A stretch of 64,000 nucleotides of DNA from Cristatella mucedo (lineage: Eukaryota; Bryozoa; Phylactolaemata; Cristatellidae), in assembly GCA_009760855.2 (NCBI GenBank), contig WPIO01000017.1:1177501-1241500 (forward strand), written 5' to 3'. Below the pieces are notes generated by a model. It saw nothing but the letters and a program-made list of their open reading frames with translations. It was not told where the DNA came from and made no database searches. A program made the position numbers and the translations under genes. Below, piece by piece: positions 1 to 43,150 of the stretch (position 1 is its first letter; every line of letters begins with the position of its first letter).

Positions 1-195
1 AGTCGTCGCCGCAGTTGGCGCCTGTTCAATGGTTCAGTGAGAACTACCGCCTGTTTGCATTCGCAAACTACGGTCGTGTTGCGTGTACTTTGTAGTAGCA
101 AATTGTTTATGCATCTTTAGGTCCGTAGTGGTTCGATGGGCAGGAAGCAAAAGGACCAGCGAGCCAAGGGAAGGGGCCAGAAAAAATGAAAAAGA

Positions 196-240
<45 letters not shown>

Positions 241-249
241 GGTTATGAT
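1..249. other. 5' edge, no gene seen
   Basis: Contains a short GA microsatellite (193-238). The open frames here are low complexity and do not look like protein. A promoter or first exon for MIOX could lie here or further left, but nothing marks it. Confidence 0.4.
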
Positions 250-745
250 GATCGCGCATCAGTTCCGAAGTCGGTCTGCTCTCAATCTTTTCATTCTCTG
301 GCTCCAGCCTACCGATCAGAGCTACTTATCAACCAGACTAGACACATTCCTCTGGCTCCTCTGACTCAAGTCGTGTAGCTATGCCTCGAACCAACCTCGA
401 ATCCTTTGGAAACCGTACCTCTAATTTGTATGCTCCGATGCCTGGACTCACTCCCGATTGACGTCACGACGTTCTTGAACTGTCGACATTTAAAAGGAGC
501 TGAAAACGCACCTGTTTTTCACAGCATTTTCCGAGTCCTTGTGATTTGTCTTATGTATGCTTATATATGTTGACACTGCATGTCACCATTAACCATATTA
601 CGCACGTTGACATCGTGCAAGTTACCACTAACCATATGGTCATACTACTTTTGCAGTATATGTAAAGTGCCTAGGAAGGGATTAAGTTCTCTGAGGATGC
701 TATACTTTTATTATTATTATTATTATTGTTATCACAGTGAACGAT
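250..745 (+). mobile_element. LINE family 1, 3' fragment
   Basis: Sense-strand remnant of the RT C-terminus, corresponding to [18 protein letters not shown] and AWNSLP in better copies, followed by the family 3' UTR with its ATGCT..CATGTCACC words. It closes with the GCCTAGGAAGGG/TTCTCTGAGG tail and TTATTATTATT (about 708-728). 5' truncated. Confidence 0.8.
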
Positions 746-1538
746 TTTGACAAGCTATGGAAGAAGCGCTTGATCTTTATGCATACCCCACTTATAATTT
801 GCTAGGAAGACGTGGTTAAGTAGCTCTGCAATGCTGCTGCCATTTGTTCACTTGGAAAGATCTCAAGTCGTTCTTTGACCGCATTCTAATGAGTGCAATT
901 TTGAGTCAGTTAGTATATGCTGAACGTGTTTGGCATCCAGGCTGGTCTATCGTAAACTTCCAATCTCCTTTAGCAATGGGTCGCTGTTAGGCAACTTTTG
1001 GCCAGTTTTGTGGTCGCTCAGACTTCTGCTTGGCAGTTCAATGCCCAGTCCGCCATGTGGCTTACCCTTCTTTGCCTTGCTACTCAGGTCTCTGTACTAA
1101 ATCTGCTTGGTTTGTTGCACACCAGTGCATACCAGCCAGTAGTTGTCACTTGACGAATTCTTCCACCAGGTCACGGGAAGCCCAGTAACAGCGCGCGGAA
1201 CTTGAGATCCTCGATAGGAGGACTGTCTCTGCTTGCAGCCGTGACGATAGCCGTGTGATGGATTCTTCCGTTGTTTTTCAGAGATTGCACGGGCATGTGG
1301 CGAAACATGATGCACACCGACTGATTAGGATCCCAAGCCGAGATGCACCCTGCTTTTCGCACGATACCCTTGGTCGATTCTATTGCTGCTGATAATGTAT
1401 GCGAGTCGCTATTAATAGGTTAAGGATGGATGTGAGGAAGCAACCTTCCTAATGCATTTGGTTGTTTGTCAACTTGAAATGACCTTGCCCTTAACGGCCA
1501 GTATTTCTTGGGATATGTTGCAGTTGCTTTATTTGTAG
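746..1538. other. MIOX 5' region, no exon proven
   Basis: Unique-looking sequence. The only splice-like start is ATG GAT at 1426-1431 directly before GTGAGG, in the phase needed by the exon at 1539 (it would give MDSIELLDP). The implied intron of 107 bp would be far shorter than the others, so this stays a guess. Confidence 0.3.
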
Positions 1539-16771
<15,233 letters not shown>

Positions 16772-17027
16772 GAGAATTGCAGACGGCTCTATTCAACGCA
16801 AAAGCACAAGCCTTTTTAAATTCTTAAATGATCCGTTGTCCTTTTTGGTTTTCAAATTCTCTGTTTATGAAGTGGAACACTGCAATAGCCTGCCTCTTCT
16901 GTTCAACAGCTGATTTGTATTGATACCCTATTGTAATATTTCTTCAAGAATGTCTATTTTTCCCCGAATGTGCACATATGTGCTTAACTTTAATGATTTT
17001 CCATGGAATCATGCACGCATCCGAGAC

Positions 17028-17120
17028 AATAAAAAAATCAGGAAATTGAGTTCGTTTATGCCGCTTTCCTATAGCAAAGGAAGGGTTAATATAAATAAAA
17101 ATGAAAAAGTCTTTTGTATG
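17028..17120 (+). promoter_or_regulatory. Candidate MIOX polyadenylation region
   Basis: AATAAA occurs at 17028-17033 and again at 17094-17099. The second is followed by a T/GT-rich stretch (about 17109-17121). This would give a 3' UTR of roughly 260-340 nt, ending just before a LINE tail at 17156. Confidence 0.5.
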
Positions 17121-17155
17121 CATGCCTAAAAGGACCAAATCTTCATCTATAATAA

Positions 17156-17350
17156 CAATCATAACACACTTGATAAAGCTCCCTCAGAGAATTCAATCTC
17201 TATGTGCTTTACGTTTGCTGCAAAGGAAACATGATCGAATAGTTAGTGGTAGCAGGCTCGATAAACAACAAGAATAACATGGTTAGAGGTGGAGTGCACA
17301 GGGTCAGCATGCAAATGTGGTCTGTGGCAGCATGCACAGTGTCAGCACGA
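17156..17350 (-). mobile_element. LINE family 1, 3' UTR fragment
   Basis: Reverse-strand tail: ACTTGATAAAGCTCCCTCAG, AGAATTCAATCTCT, ACGTTTGCTGCAAAGGAAAC, then the UTR words AGGGTCAGCATGCAAATGTG and GCATGCACAGTGTCAGCA. Confidence 0.85.
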
Positions 17351-17394
17351 ATAAGCGCAGCTACGTGCTTGACAACTCAGTGTAAGAGGTGCGA

Positions 17395-18660
17395 TAGCCA
17401 CGGGTTTCGACGTGCACAGTATCATGCTTGGACAAGCGTGTATCGTGCTCAGACAAGCGAGCAAAAGCACGAAAGTAAGTATCATGCTCAGACATGTCAG
17501 CAAGCCCACAAGAAGATACTCGGGCCACTAGTTAGTGGGACTCGTGTTTGTAACTGCTCTGAGTCATGTGACACAGGTGAGCACCCAAGGCACGATGGGG
17601 AAATAGAAAAGATAAGTTCACTGGGGCTGGAAGGGGAGGCTGAGCGGAATAGGTGCGTCTTCAGCTGAGAGACTTCAAAGATGTAAGGTCATTGCAGGTG
17701 GTGACAGAAGCCGGATGTAGTTCCAGACTTTCGGTGCATACCGACTGGGGGCCCAGTTACCGAAAGATTACAATTTCGTTCGAGGAGCGGCAAGATGACT
17801 TGAACCCGAGGACGGGGTGGTGCGAGCTTTGAGGAGCAACGAGGTCGGATTGATAGGTAGGCTCGCAGCGAGTGAAGTGACCTGTTGCCCAGAGAGAGGA
17901 TCTTGAAGCTGATTCAATACTTAATAGAGAACCGGTGACGCTCACAGAGAAGTGGCGGGGCCGCCGTGCCGTCGATGACAGATCATACTAGCTGCTGAGT
18001 TGTGCACCATTTGCGGACGCTAAGGGCACAGGCGAGAGAACTCCCGAATATAAGAAATAGCAACGATCCGATGTCACAAACACGTTAGCCAATTTTTGAC
18101 GTTGCGGTAATCCAGTTTGATGATGTCGCTAGGGTTTCCCATATCTACTACGCTGGCCTTATCGTCGTTAAGCTTAAGACAGTTAGTGGCCATTCAAGTT
18201 GGAATGTCGTCGATGCAGGCTGAATGGAAATTAGTTACAGAGTCTAAAGCTTCGGAGCCTAGAAGGCCCTAGAAGGGTCGAAGAGGTCGAAGGTCGAAGA
18301 ATGGTAGGTAGAATTGAGTGTCGTCAACGCACGAAGGAAAGCTGAGATTGCGTTTGGCGATGTCGGTGTCTGAGGGAGAATAGAGATCGTGAGAGAAGGG
18401 CCTAAGACCTAGCTCAGGGCTACCCCATACTTTAAGGGCTCCGCCCCCCCCCCGCCGCCCCCCCTGATGATCGACAGCCATTTGCATCTACACTGTCACA
18501 CTGAGGTGAAACGAAGCCCAGATTAGCACGGTGCCTAGGTGCAACCTAGGCACCGTGCTAATCTTACTAGGTGCAACCTAGGCGTGTCGAGGGACGCTAA
18601 AAAATGAACTGGCGTTCATCATGTCAAATGCTGCTGTGAGATAAAGGAGAAACAGCTGAG
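17395..18660 (-). mobile_element. Decayed LINE copy (second family)
   Basis: The minus strand carries weak RT remains. YSPSDTDIAKRNLSFPSC followed by VDDTQFYLPF (about 18290-18390) matches [22 protein letters not shown] of the better copies, and APKVWN..LSP occurs near 17710-17740. The 3' part (17395-17560) has repeated ATCATGCT.AGACAAGC words also seen near 41270 and 49640. Many frameshifts. A hairpin at 18520-18564 lies inside it. Confidence 0.7.
18520..18564. repeat. Perfect 21-bp inverted repeat, 3-base loop
   Basis: Left arm 18520-18540 (AGATTAGCACGG..CTAGGT) and right arm 18544-18564 are exact reverse complements around GCA. A partial third copy of the CTAGGTGCAACCTAGG core follows at 18568-18583. 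Confidence 0.97.
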
Positions 18661-18684
18661 GTGCTAGGTTGATAAACATTGTTA

Positions 18685-18765
18685 AGAGTTATAATAACTA
18701 TAAGGCTTTTGTGTAGCACTCAAAGGCAGCTAAATCTCTTTCTAAGCACTATATGTGTGCTGGAA
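18685..18765 (-). mobile_element. LINE tail fragment (diverged)
   Basis: Has AATAATAACTATAAGG, GCAGCTAAATCTCTTTCTAA and TGCTGGAAAGGAAGC, a reverse-strand version of the 3' tail with the hairpin arm degraded. Confidence 0.55.
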
Positions 18766-18964
18766 AGGAAGCCTGCAGCAGAGTCAATGTAAGCCTGCAG
18801 CAGAGCAGTTTCTGGGGAATGGATTGTCTTAAACCCGATCGGAGCTTGCCAGCAACATCTGTTGAGTGGATGTAATCGTTTAGCTGCTAGGCCTCTATTC
18901 GTTTAAGTCTCTTAGAGATAAGAAGGACAACTAGGCAAACGCTTATCTATTCAAAGCTTTTTCA

Positions 18965-19564
<600 letters not shown>

Positions 19565-19565
<1 letters not shown>

Positions 19566-20559
19566 CACTTCACCAGTAAACCAGGGGCACATGTACAATA
19601 TTTTCAATGGCAGGAAGTCATTCATTGCAGTAATCCACCTAATATACTCGAGGTTCAACGACTTTGTTATAGTGCTGCGGGGGTTTTGCTTAATATTCAA
19701 TGTCAACAGCGGTGCCTGCAGCTAGCCCCCCTTCTTGTTCGCACTGGGCAGGGCCAAACGGAGTACACATATGTGGAGGTGACAAATCTGTGTAATGAAG
19801 AATCCTGCAAAACTTTTGTAATAATTCTCAAATGATAGTTACTAGGCTTAGAGACTTGGTAGACAGCCTGTATGCAAGCAATTGTATAATATAAAATTCT
19901 CAATTTATCGGTGTTCATTGCCGTGAAGGGACAAGGCCAAACGCCATAGAGTGAATTTGTTGGTCCATTTAAAACTGAATAAAAATTAAAAAGATACTTG
20001 AATTACTATTAGCATGCAGTGCAGTGGAAACCAAATTTATCTGCGAGGCGTTCAAATGGTACACTAAAATTGTTACCTAATATTACCATCCTACACTGTT
20101 TTCGGCGGTCAGGGTCTTTTGTTGTGGGCCCAACTGTCGACGACGCTACATAATTACGCGTCTTACTGCAATAAGGAAGATAGCCTTAGTCGTAGCCCTG
20201 ACCACAATTATATTATTAAAACCAGGCACTAAAACTGCCGGCTGCTGACGGCACATAACTAGGAAAGTGACCACTTTGGCTATTTCAAAACACGCCCAAG
20301 GCTACCGGCAACCTTGATGGAAGACGAAATTGAAAATGACAAAAAGACATCACAATTTTAAGCAAGTGCTAAGTAGATTCTGATTTTTTTAAAAGTTCTG
20401 CCTACTCCTCACGAAAAGTATAGGCAAGACCAACTGCGCAGCGGAGTGCACCTACAGGAGTGCACCGCCACAGCAGCAGCTATACACCTTAACCGGGGCA
20501 TTAAGAGATTACCTTGTGCGTCTCCCTACAAGACAATGTGATCTTTCAGGTTATGAAAG
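19565..20559. other. Intergenic, no feature seen
   Basis: Unique-looking AT-rich sequence. It should lie within reach of the missing last RAB5IF exon, but I found no acceptable match (see rejected candidates). Confidence 0.4.
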
Positions 20560-20740
20560 GACAGGCCCACTTCCCGACTGGGACTTAATCCACTTGTGAG
20601 GAGCTTGCCCCTTCCCTGTCGCTGGTTCAAGTCCTGCAGCAGGCAATCCCTTTTCTCCTTACCAGTTACAAGCAGAGGGACAGAAGTCACCAAGGCTCTT
20701 CTGCCGCTATTTTGGTAGCTGTTGAATCGGCCGAACATTA
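20560..20740 (+). mobile_element. SINE family B copy
   Basis: tRNA-derived SINE: a B-box-like GGTTCAAGTCCTGCAGC, then GGCAATCCCTTTTC, AGGCTCTTCTGCCGCTATTT and GCTGTTGAATCGGC. This is the same order of blocks as the copies at 33830, 47335, 55925 and 57445. Confidence 0.75.
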
Positions 20741-22470
20741 CTTTGACCTCAAAATGCAAGTTCTCAGAGCACCTAAAGAATTCTCCATCCATTGACTACT
20801 AAATACTCGACTGTTTGGGCCGAAGATAGCCAAAAAGTCGCAAAGCGAATAAAAGACAATATTAGAATAAGCACGCATTACCTTTTATTTAATGGATGCA
20901 TTAGCCTCCGGGTGGTTTCGGGCACAGATAACTACAGTATGCGCTAGACACACTGGCTGGTACACTTTTAGTATGGACATTCGGGTCTCCGGGCCTAACA
21001 ATGCAGTTGTTCCGATATGGCCGTCGACCTAATGATTGGGAGATTTACGCTAGAGGAGCGTGCTTTTCCTAGCGATGCCTGGGCGGACGTGGGCGCCATA
21101 GTGAGTGCGACATTCGACCCGTCGGGAGATTGGATTGCTCTAATTGGTCTGAATTAAGGCCTGCCGATGTGCAATCATCCATCGTCCCAGGACTGCAGAC
21201 AGCAGTCCGAGGCACAAGGCCAAGTCCTATTTGACCACCGACCAGAAAGCAAATACCTGGCATCGAGCTAATCATTCCTCAGAGGGGTTCGAATTGGTTG
21301 GCCTGCGAATTCTTGCAGCGCTGTCTATTCGTCTACACTAATCTGGCATTCCCAGTGAGCAGGGAGCAGACTGAGGTGCTCTGTAAACCCAGCTTTACTT
21401 CAGCCAGCCGCTGATTGAGCGCAGCAAGCAGGACCCTAAATAAGAATAATAATCGTATACCACCTCAGAGAACTAAGCCTATTTCTAGGCACTTAATAAT
21501 TGCTGCAAAGAAAGTAGCCTTGCAAGTACATCATTCCCGAGATTCTATCTCATAGCCGGCCGGCTAGCCGAAATCCGCGTACCGAACGGAATTGCAAGCT
21601 CTTGACATAGATCGTCCGAAAGCCCACACATCCTGTAAAGTGTAGGTGTTTAGCACCTTCGCATTGACTGATGATGTGGTTAACAAAAGAACCATTCTTT
21701 CCGTGCCAGCAGCCATCGACGCTGAGGAGCTCCCAGCTGTATCGACAAGCCTCGAGCGTACGGCTATATTAGCAGCTGACGCCGCGATACTGGTCGAACT
21801 GCTTTGTTAATTTTCAATTTTGCTGCTGATAGCGTCTGAGGCTCGAATCGCGAAATCATCGGCAGTCCTTGATAACCGCCCTCGACGGGGAGATGGACTT
21901 CTCAACCCTTAAATAAACTGACATTACCGTACGTTTGTCGGACTAATTGCGATGGAGAAAGCAGCTTGCTTCATACTTGGCCGTGTTCCGACGACTTCTC
22001 CGGTTTTGCCGAGTTGGTGAAATTCCTATATTTGCTTCACGAGATGTCTGAGTGGCTACTTCTATTGACGCGCCATTAAGCTTTAAACCCAGCGAATGCA
22101 ACGCCTTGGCCTTTCAGCCAATACATGCCAACCACTTACGATTACGACCGTGCTATGGTTGCTCAATCGACTTCTCATAAAAGCAAATAGATTAGAATTC
22201 CTGTTCTGATTCACGTTAACTTAATTGTTCACTCGTTCGTATGTCGGCAGCTGTGTGTATGCTCAGCTAAGAGATCTACTGGATGCTCTCAATCGTAACT
22301 CCCACTCAGAGTTGCTTACACTAAACGTACTGTTGTTTGACATCGTTTCGGCTACCTTATGAGATGGGTCTGAAGTTGAATATGTTCCCGTCTGCAATTG
22401 AATGAAGAGCAACCGACGAGAATGTCCAATCAGTTGAGCAATCAGATAGTAATAATAATAATACACTTAC
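20741..22470. other. Intergenic with one LINE tail
   Basis: A LINE tail lies at 21440-21515; otherwise I see no gene. (ATA)n at 22449-22461 abuts the next LINE. Confidence 0.45.
21440..21515 (-). mobile_element. LINE family 1 tail
   Basis: Reverse-strand tail: AATAAGAATAATAATCG, CACCTCAGAGAACTAAGCCT, ATTTCTAGGCACTTAATAAT, TGCTGCAAAGAAAG. Confidence 0.75.
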
Positions 22471-22474
22471 GTTG

Positions 22475-23190
22475 CTAAAGTTCGGGCTTGCTTAAATAGG
22501 GATACCATATCTAAGTTAGTCCATGCATTTGTGACATCCCGTCTTGACTTCTGTACCTCACTGCTTGCCGGCCTACCGGCAGGTGCAATCAGGCGCTTAC
22601 AGCTGGTGCAAAACTCTGCAGCTAGGCTTGTCTGTCGTAAGGGTCGCAGTTGCGACATCACACTTCTCGCCGACCGGCACTGGCTACCAGTCAAGCAACG
22701 GATCAACTTCAAGGTTTCGTCGCTCACTTTTAGGTCACTTCAATCTTTGGCTCCAGCCTACCTATCAGATCTACTGCCCCACCAGGCCAAGCGTCATACC
22801 ACCAGCTTTTCGGAGTCGCATATACCTCAAATTCTTTGGAAACCGTGCATTTAGTTCGCATGCTCCCAAAGCCTGGAACTAACTCCCGACTCTCGTCACG
22901 ACATCCTCTGACTTGACCACATTTAAAAAGACATTTAAAAAGCACCTATTTATGACAGTACTTAGCGGGTCCTTGTGATTGGTCCTTTACGTGCTTAATT
23001 CGTACTGACACTGTTGCATGCTGCCACTAACCACAACTGCATGCTGACCCTGTGCATGTCACCCATAACCATGTTATTCATGTTGTTTATCAAGCATGAT
23101 ACCGCTCACCAATCGATCGCGTTTCCTTTGCAGCAAATGTAAAGCGCGTAGAAAGAGATTAAGTTCTCTGAGTTCGCATTACAAAATTGT
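22475..23190 (+). mobile_element. LINE family 1, RT C-terminus and 3' UTR
   Basis: Sense-strand fragment: [76 protein letters not shown], in two frames, then the 3' UTR with TGCATGCTGACC..CATGTCACC and the tail AAAGCGCGTAGAAAGAGATT. It is cut short of a clear ATT repeat. Confidence 0.9.
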
Positions 23191-23261
23191 CATCGGGCAA
23201 CCACAAGCCTCTAACGCATCCTTTGATGCTTACGTACAAGAGACATATACATGTATACATA

Positions 23262-23395
23262 TTATTCATTTGTATAGCATCCTAAGGAAACTTAATCGAT
23301 ATCCTGGCGCTCCACATATGTCATACGGCTCGAGCTGACGACGTTGATCGTCAAAGGAGAGCCAGCACCTTACCTCCAAGCCAAACCAGACCTGC
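23262..23395 (-). mobile_element. SINE family A copy (tRNA head, LINE tail)
   Basis: On the minus strand it reads a tRNA-like head (TTTGGCTTGGAGGTAAGGTG, diverged A box), AGCTCGAGCC in the B-box position, then CATATGTGGAGCGCC and ATCGATTAAGTTTCC, the LINE-type tail. Aligns end to end with the better copy at 52315-52474. Confidence 0.7.
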
Positions 23396-24450
23396 CAAAG
23401 GGCAAATCAATTTTAATCGGCTGGCTTCCCTAGTCATTGGTCTAATTTCTGTTTTTTTTTAAACGGATAATGCAATGCTCGCGACTATAAAGCCCTGGCA
23501 AGTCAAAGCTTTAACTTTTTAAACGGATTGAGCTATGCCCAGTGCTATGAAGCTTCGGCATTGCCACCAACAGTAAAGCCCACAGCTGCAGCAGCACAAT
23601 CCCCACTTCAACCCTTTAATAAGAACACTCCCCCTTTAGTCTTACCTCTGGAACCCCGGGAAGCTCCTGGCTAACTACCGGGCTTTCTAGGAGGACGTAT
23701 GAGTCTTGGCAGCTACAAAGGCTTGTCGGGTGGCTCACCTGCGACTGGCAAATTCGCAGTGTTTCTCTGCACAGGGGAGCTCGCTTTTAAAAGGGTAGCG
23801 AGAGGAAGGGGGGGAGAAAAAGAGAGAGATATATATATGTATACACGCACGCGCGCACACACACGCACGCACGCACACACACACACACACACAGATATAT
23901 TGCTGACGGTGGTTGGCTCGGGAAAAAACGTTTCTCCTAGCCAATGTTGCCAACACTGCACAAAATACAAGTCGCGCCTCACGGCAGAATTCGGCCTGGA
24001 ATACAGGAATGCATCACTGCTGTGCGGCCAGGTGGCACTTGTAAAAAGGTGGCACCCATGGCCGAATTCAGCAAAAAGTGAGCAAGAAAAGTGAGGGTCA
24101 TGACTCTGGTGACCTGCAATGCTTAGACCTATCGAGACTCTTAGTTGTAAACTGCCCGATATCGATCGAAACAACAAAGTTCATCGGAGGTATTGGCACA
24201 TGATTACACGAGCCCTGCAGTTTTGCAAGGAGAGTGTGTAGCAGAACGACGTCGGCTGGAGTGAGAGTACTGGCAGCCAGAAAAGGGAGAAGTGATTTGC
24301 TGCTGCTGACAGTCGGCAGGTAGCTTTTCCCTGTGTTACTTATCTGAGAGCTTGCGCTTATCTCTTAAGCGAGATTAGGAAGCATTAAGCACTTTATTTT
24401 GTCGACACATGCCATGGGTGAAAAAAGAACTGAATTAAATATAATTCAGC
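23396..24450. other. Intergenic, microsatellite only
   Basis: Holds a TA/CA microsatellite at 23829-23900. Nothing else recognised. Confidence 0.45.
23829..23900. repeat. (TA)n-(CA)n microsatellite
   Basis: Short TA run, then mixed CGCA/CA repeats. Confidence 0.93.
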
Positions 24451-26424
24451 TAAATGACTGCACGAGGTTGCAGCATGACAAAATGTGAATATATTGAGAT
24501 ATATACCATGCTATATCGGCAGTCAATCTTCATACTGCATGGCACTGTAGATGATGATCCACGATACCTGCAAAATAATGAAACAAACCATTGGCAATTG
24601 CTAGCTGGGCTGTCGGCAGGTCACAAGCAATCATCGTTTATTTATGTTGCTTAAGAACAGTAGGGTTATGCATATACACCGAGCTTTCACTTAAAACAAG
24701 TGACTCCTCTCCCTCCTGGACGGTCGCCAAAGTCGTCCAAAGTACAGGAATCATTCCCCTTTGGTGAATATCAAAGCAAGTGCAGATCTGGTCACCACAA
24801 GGTGCCTGCCCATATCTTGAACACCGAGAGTCGGGAATTTTAGCAAGAATACATGTCCCCCGAGGCAAACTAATATCACCACGGCAACCAATTTCAACAT
24901 CTCAACGACCAAGGACATAGGAGTGCAGACCGTTTTGGCCTCTCACCCATCGGTAGCCGTGGAGGGCAGAGGGCAAGAAGAACACGCCGAGGCGATCGTG
25001 CAGGACATGAGCCAGGGCTCCTAAGAACGGCTGGCCGCGAGCGCACACGTGAAAGGCTATAGAGAGATCTCACAAAAGAGTCAATCAGCAGGAGCCAGGC
25101 AATCTCACTGGGAGCCACTTACATAACCCTACATCACCTACAAAAAGTGCCGATGCCGGAGAATGCCTGGCTTGCTCACGTGTTTCCACGACAGAAAGAA
25201 GCTCCCTGTCTGCCTTTACGGATGCTTGCATTATCAGATTATTGAAGCTGGTCACATGGGCCACGGCATCATGCTACCAAAGCTCAGCAGCTAGCTCTAA
25301 AGACGGGTCAGGTCTAAAGAAGGTGTCAGGCCGGTCATGACCTGCTGTGGCAACCACAGGTAAGCAACTCGGGGCCACTCCACGGATTGTGCACGCTTTC
25401 AGTCACACTGTACAGTCGGCAGTGGAACCGACCGTAGCAGCCAGCATTTCCCCCAATGGCAGCCACCGGATTAGCGTATGTGTTCCAGGTCATCTTAAAC
25501 CATCAGATCACACAGTTCTTTTCTTCCAGCTGGCATGAGAGCTAGCAATAGATGGCTTTCAGAGGGCAAGCCTAGCATCAAGTATGTGACACGGCACGAC
25601 TAATGCAAGAAAGTGCACAAGAATAACGTGCACTTTCTTACTTTGACACTTTGCCCCCATAAGAGCTCCCCGTGCAATCCATGATACCCGACTTCCCAAC
25701 AGTAGTTTGACTTGAGAAATCTGCACGTATATGCCTTCACTTTAGGCGATAAACGTAAAGTAGTTCCATCTGCGACTCTGATGAAATATGTGAATTAAAA
25801 GGGCAGAGGACACCCATTAGGCAATCGAAGTCTGGACAGCAGCCGGGAGAGCAGATAGTTGCCAACCACACAGCCTCTGGCAACACACTGCAAGTGGCAA
25901 GCATGGCTGGTGTAAAAGAACACCAGACATTGAAGTTAAGTACCAATGAAGCAACAACTCAGAACCAGATCTAAAAGAACATCTAGAGATGACTGCCACG
26001 GTCGTCAAATATGATGGAAGGCAGCATTTCTGAGCACTGATTTCGGAAGCATGTTCCAACAGGAGCTTCAGCACAAAAGCTGCCGGAAGGCAAGAGAAAG
26101 GGCAGCGAAGGTACTACAGCGAGTCGTGAGATTACGACACGTGAAGACGGATACTGCCAATGCAGCTCATCCAGATGAGAGAAACCAATAAGAGGCAGAA
26201 GGCAAGGAAGGACACAGGGAGAGTCCCCACTCGTAGCGGCTGTTCAAAAGGAAACCCCAGCAGTTTCTGTTGCCGAAGTGATACATGGCCCGCCGAGGTT
26301 CTTAACATTAGAAATACGACTTGCAGCCCTGCTAAGGACTAGGCGCATAACTGCGAAATCAGCAAGACTTTCAGGCCCAGCAGAAGTCTTGAGCTATAGA
26401 TAAATTACAAGCTTAAAAGCATGT
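24451..26424. other. Intergenic, no feature seen
   Basis: About 2 kb of unique-looking sequence with several 60-85 codon open frames on both strands. None is recognised or shows coding bias clear enough to report. Confidence 0.4.
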
Positions 26425-27340
26425 AATAATAATAATAATACATTTGTATATCACCCTCAAGGAACCCAATCTATTTCTGGGCATTTTACATTTGCTGCAA
26501 AGGAAGCATGATCGAATGGTTAATGGTAGTCTGCTCAATGTCAACGAGCATAACATGGCTAGAGGTGACATGCAGAGTCAGCATGCAGAAAATATGGTCT
26601 TTGGCAGCATGCACAGCGTCAGCTCGCATAAGCACACAAATGATGAATCCCACGGACCCATACATACTGTGATAAATAGATGCGTTTTTAGCTTCTTTTT
26701 AAATGTGGTCATGTCAGGGGAAGTCGTGACGCCAGTCGGAAGTGAGCTCCAGGCTTTGGGAGCATACACACGAAAAGGGTCGTACGAGGTTTAAGTAAAC
26801 GATTAGATTCCGAAAAGCTGGCGGTACAATGCTTAGACTGGTGGGGGATAAGCTCTGATACGTAGGCTGGAGCCAAAGAATGAAGGGACCTAAAAGTGAG
26901 TGACAGAGCATTGAAGTCGATGCGCTGCTTGACTGGGAGCCAGTCCAGGTCGGCGAGTAGTGGTGTGATGTGACAACTGCTAGGCTCACGACAGACAAGC
27001 CTGGCTGCAGAGTTTTGCACCAACTGTAAGCGCCTGATTGCACAGGCCGGTAGACCAGCATGCAGTGAGTTACAGAAATCAAGACAGGATGTCACAAATG
27101 CTTGGCCCAAGTTAGATGTGATATGCCTATCTAAACAAGCCCGAATTTTAGCAATGTTATGCAGACGAAAGTAGGCAGACTTGACTGTGGAGCTGATGCA
27201 GTCGTCTAATGAAAGGTCACTTTGAAACAGGAAGATATAGTTCAAGTTTCATGAAGATTCAACTAAAGATATGCTGGCAGAGCTGATTTTGAGTGTTAGG
27301 CTTTTAATTTCTGAATCACACTTGGTTTTCCATAACTAGT
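26425..27340 (-). mobile_element. LINE family 1, RT C-terminal copy
   Basis: The minus strand reads [47 protein letters not shown]-type and [60 protein letters not shown]. It is followed on its 3' side by the UTR and the tail with AATAATAATAATA at 26425-26440. 5' truncated within RT. Confidence 0.92.
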
Positions 27341-27685
27341 AAGTACAACTAGGTGGCTGCAACAGGAGCCATTTCAGCTAACTGACGAGCTATTGTAGGG
27401 TTCTCAACAATCGATTGGGAGGCCTAAACGAATTGCAAATTTTAACACCCGTCACTCCGGGAGTCCAAATATGGTTAATTCCTTCAGCATAAAGGCATAA
27501 TGGCATTTACAGCTCGCAACAAACTGGTCATGCCGATACCGCGGGTTTGCCAGAATAAGCTCTTAATCCATGGCAATTACCCTTCGAATGTTCGCTAAGC
27601 CAGCAGCTAGCAGCCTGTACAGTTCCCCCACAACCCGTAAAGAAAGAACTCAGCTGCAACTTCAACCGGCAGACCGTGCAGAGGT

Positions 27686-27686
<1 letters not shown>

Positions 27687-27770
<84 letters not shown>
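27687..27770. repeat. (GA)n microsatellite
   Basis: Clean GA run of about 80 bp. Confidence 0.95.
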
Positions 27771-28206
27771 CTATTAGGACTGTGGGGAAGCAAGCAGGAC
27801 CAGGAACTCGGCCTAGCCGATGCCTGAGGCCAGCGAGACTGTTCAATTTGGAACGCAGGACTGACAAGGTTGTCATCTGCCAATAGCAGCTGGAAATGGA
27901 GTCAGTGTGAAGCTTCGAGGGAAGGTGAGTCGCATGCAGACCCCAGCTACTGGAAGTAGCTGGCACGATGTGACCGAGCGGTCAGCAACTCGTCCTGCTG
28001 CTGCTGAGAACTATTTTTTCGCAACGACTCAATCGGCAGCCACCGATGGCGTGGCGATACAGCGAGTAATGACGTAGCGATACAGTGAGTAATAGCATGG
28101 CAGTGGATAATGGAGTTTACAAAACGACATGCACATACGAAGCGGTGCAAAATGCATTTTCGACCAGCTGTATAAATGGCAAGCAAGCGCACCGAGGTCT
28201 TGCTAC

Positions 28207-43150
<14,944 letters not shown>

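Noticed and set aside
19860-19905. Minus-strand RILYYTIACIQ as a possible RAB5IF end
   Set aside because: Phase does not match the donor at 28206, and it does not terminate like the family.
23367-23390. Possible tiny RAB5IF exon on the minus strand, flanked by GCAG and GTAAGG
   Set aside because: The sequence is the tRNA-like head of a SINE family A copy, and the residues do not fit the RAB5IF C-terminus.
25745-25780. Minus-strand WNYFTFIA followed by a stop, as a possible RAB5IF end
   Set aside because: Available acceptors give the wrong phase, and similarity to the family end is too weak.
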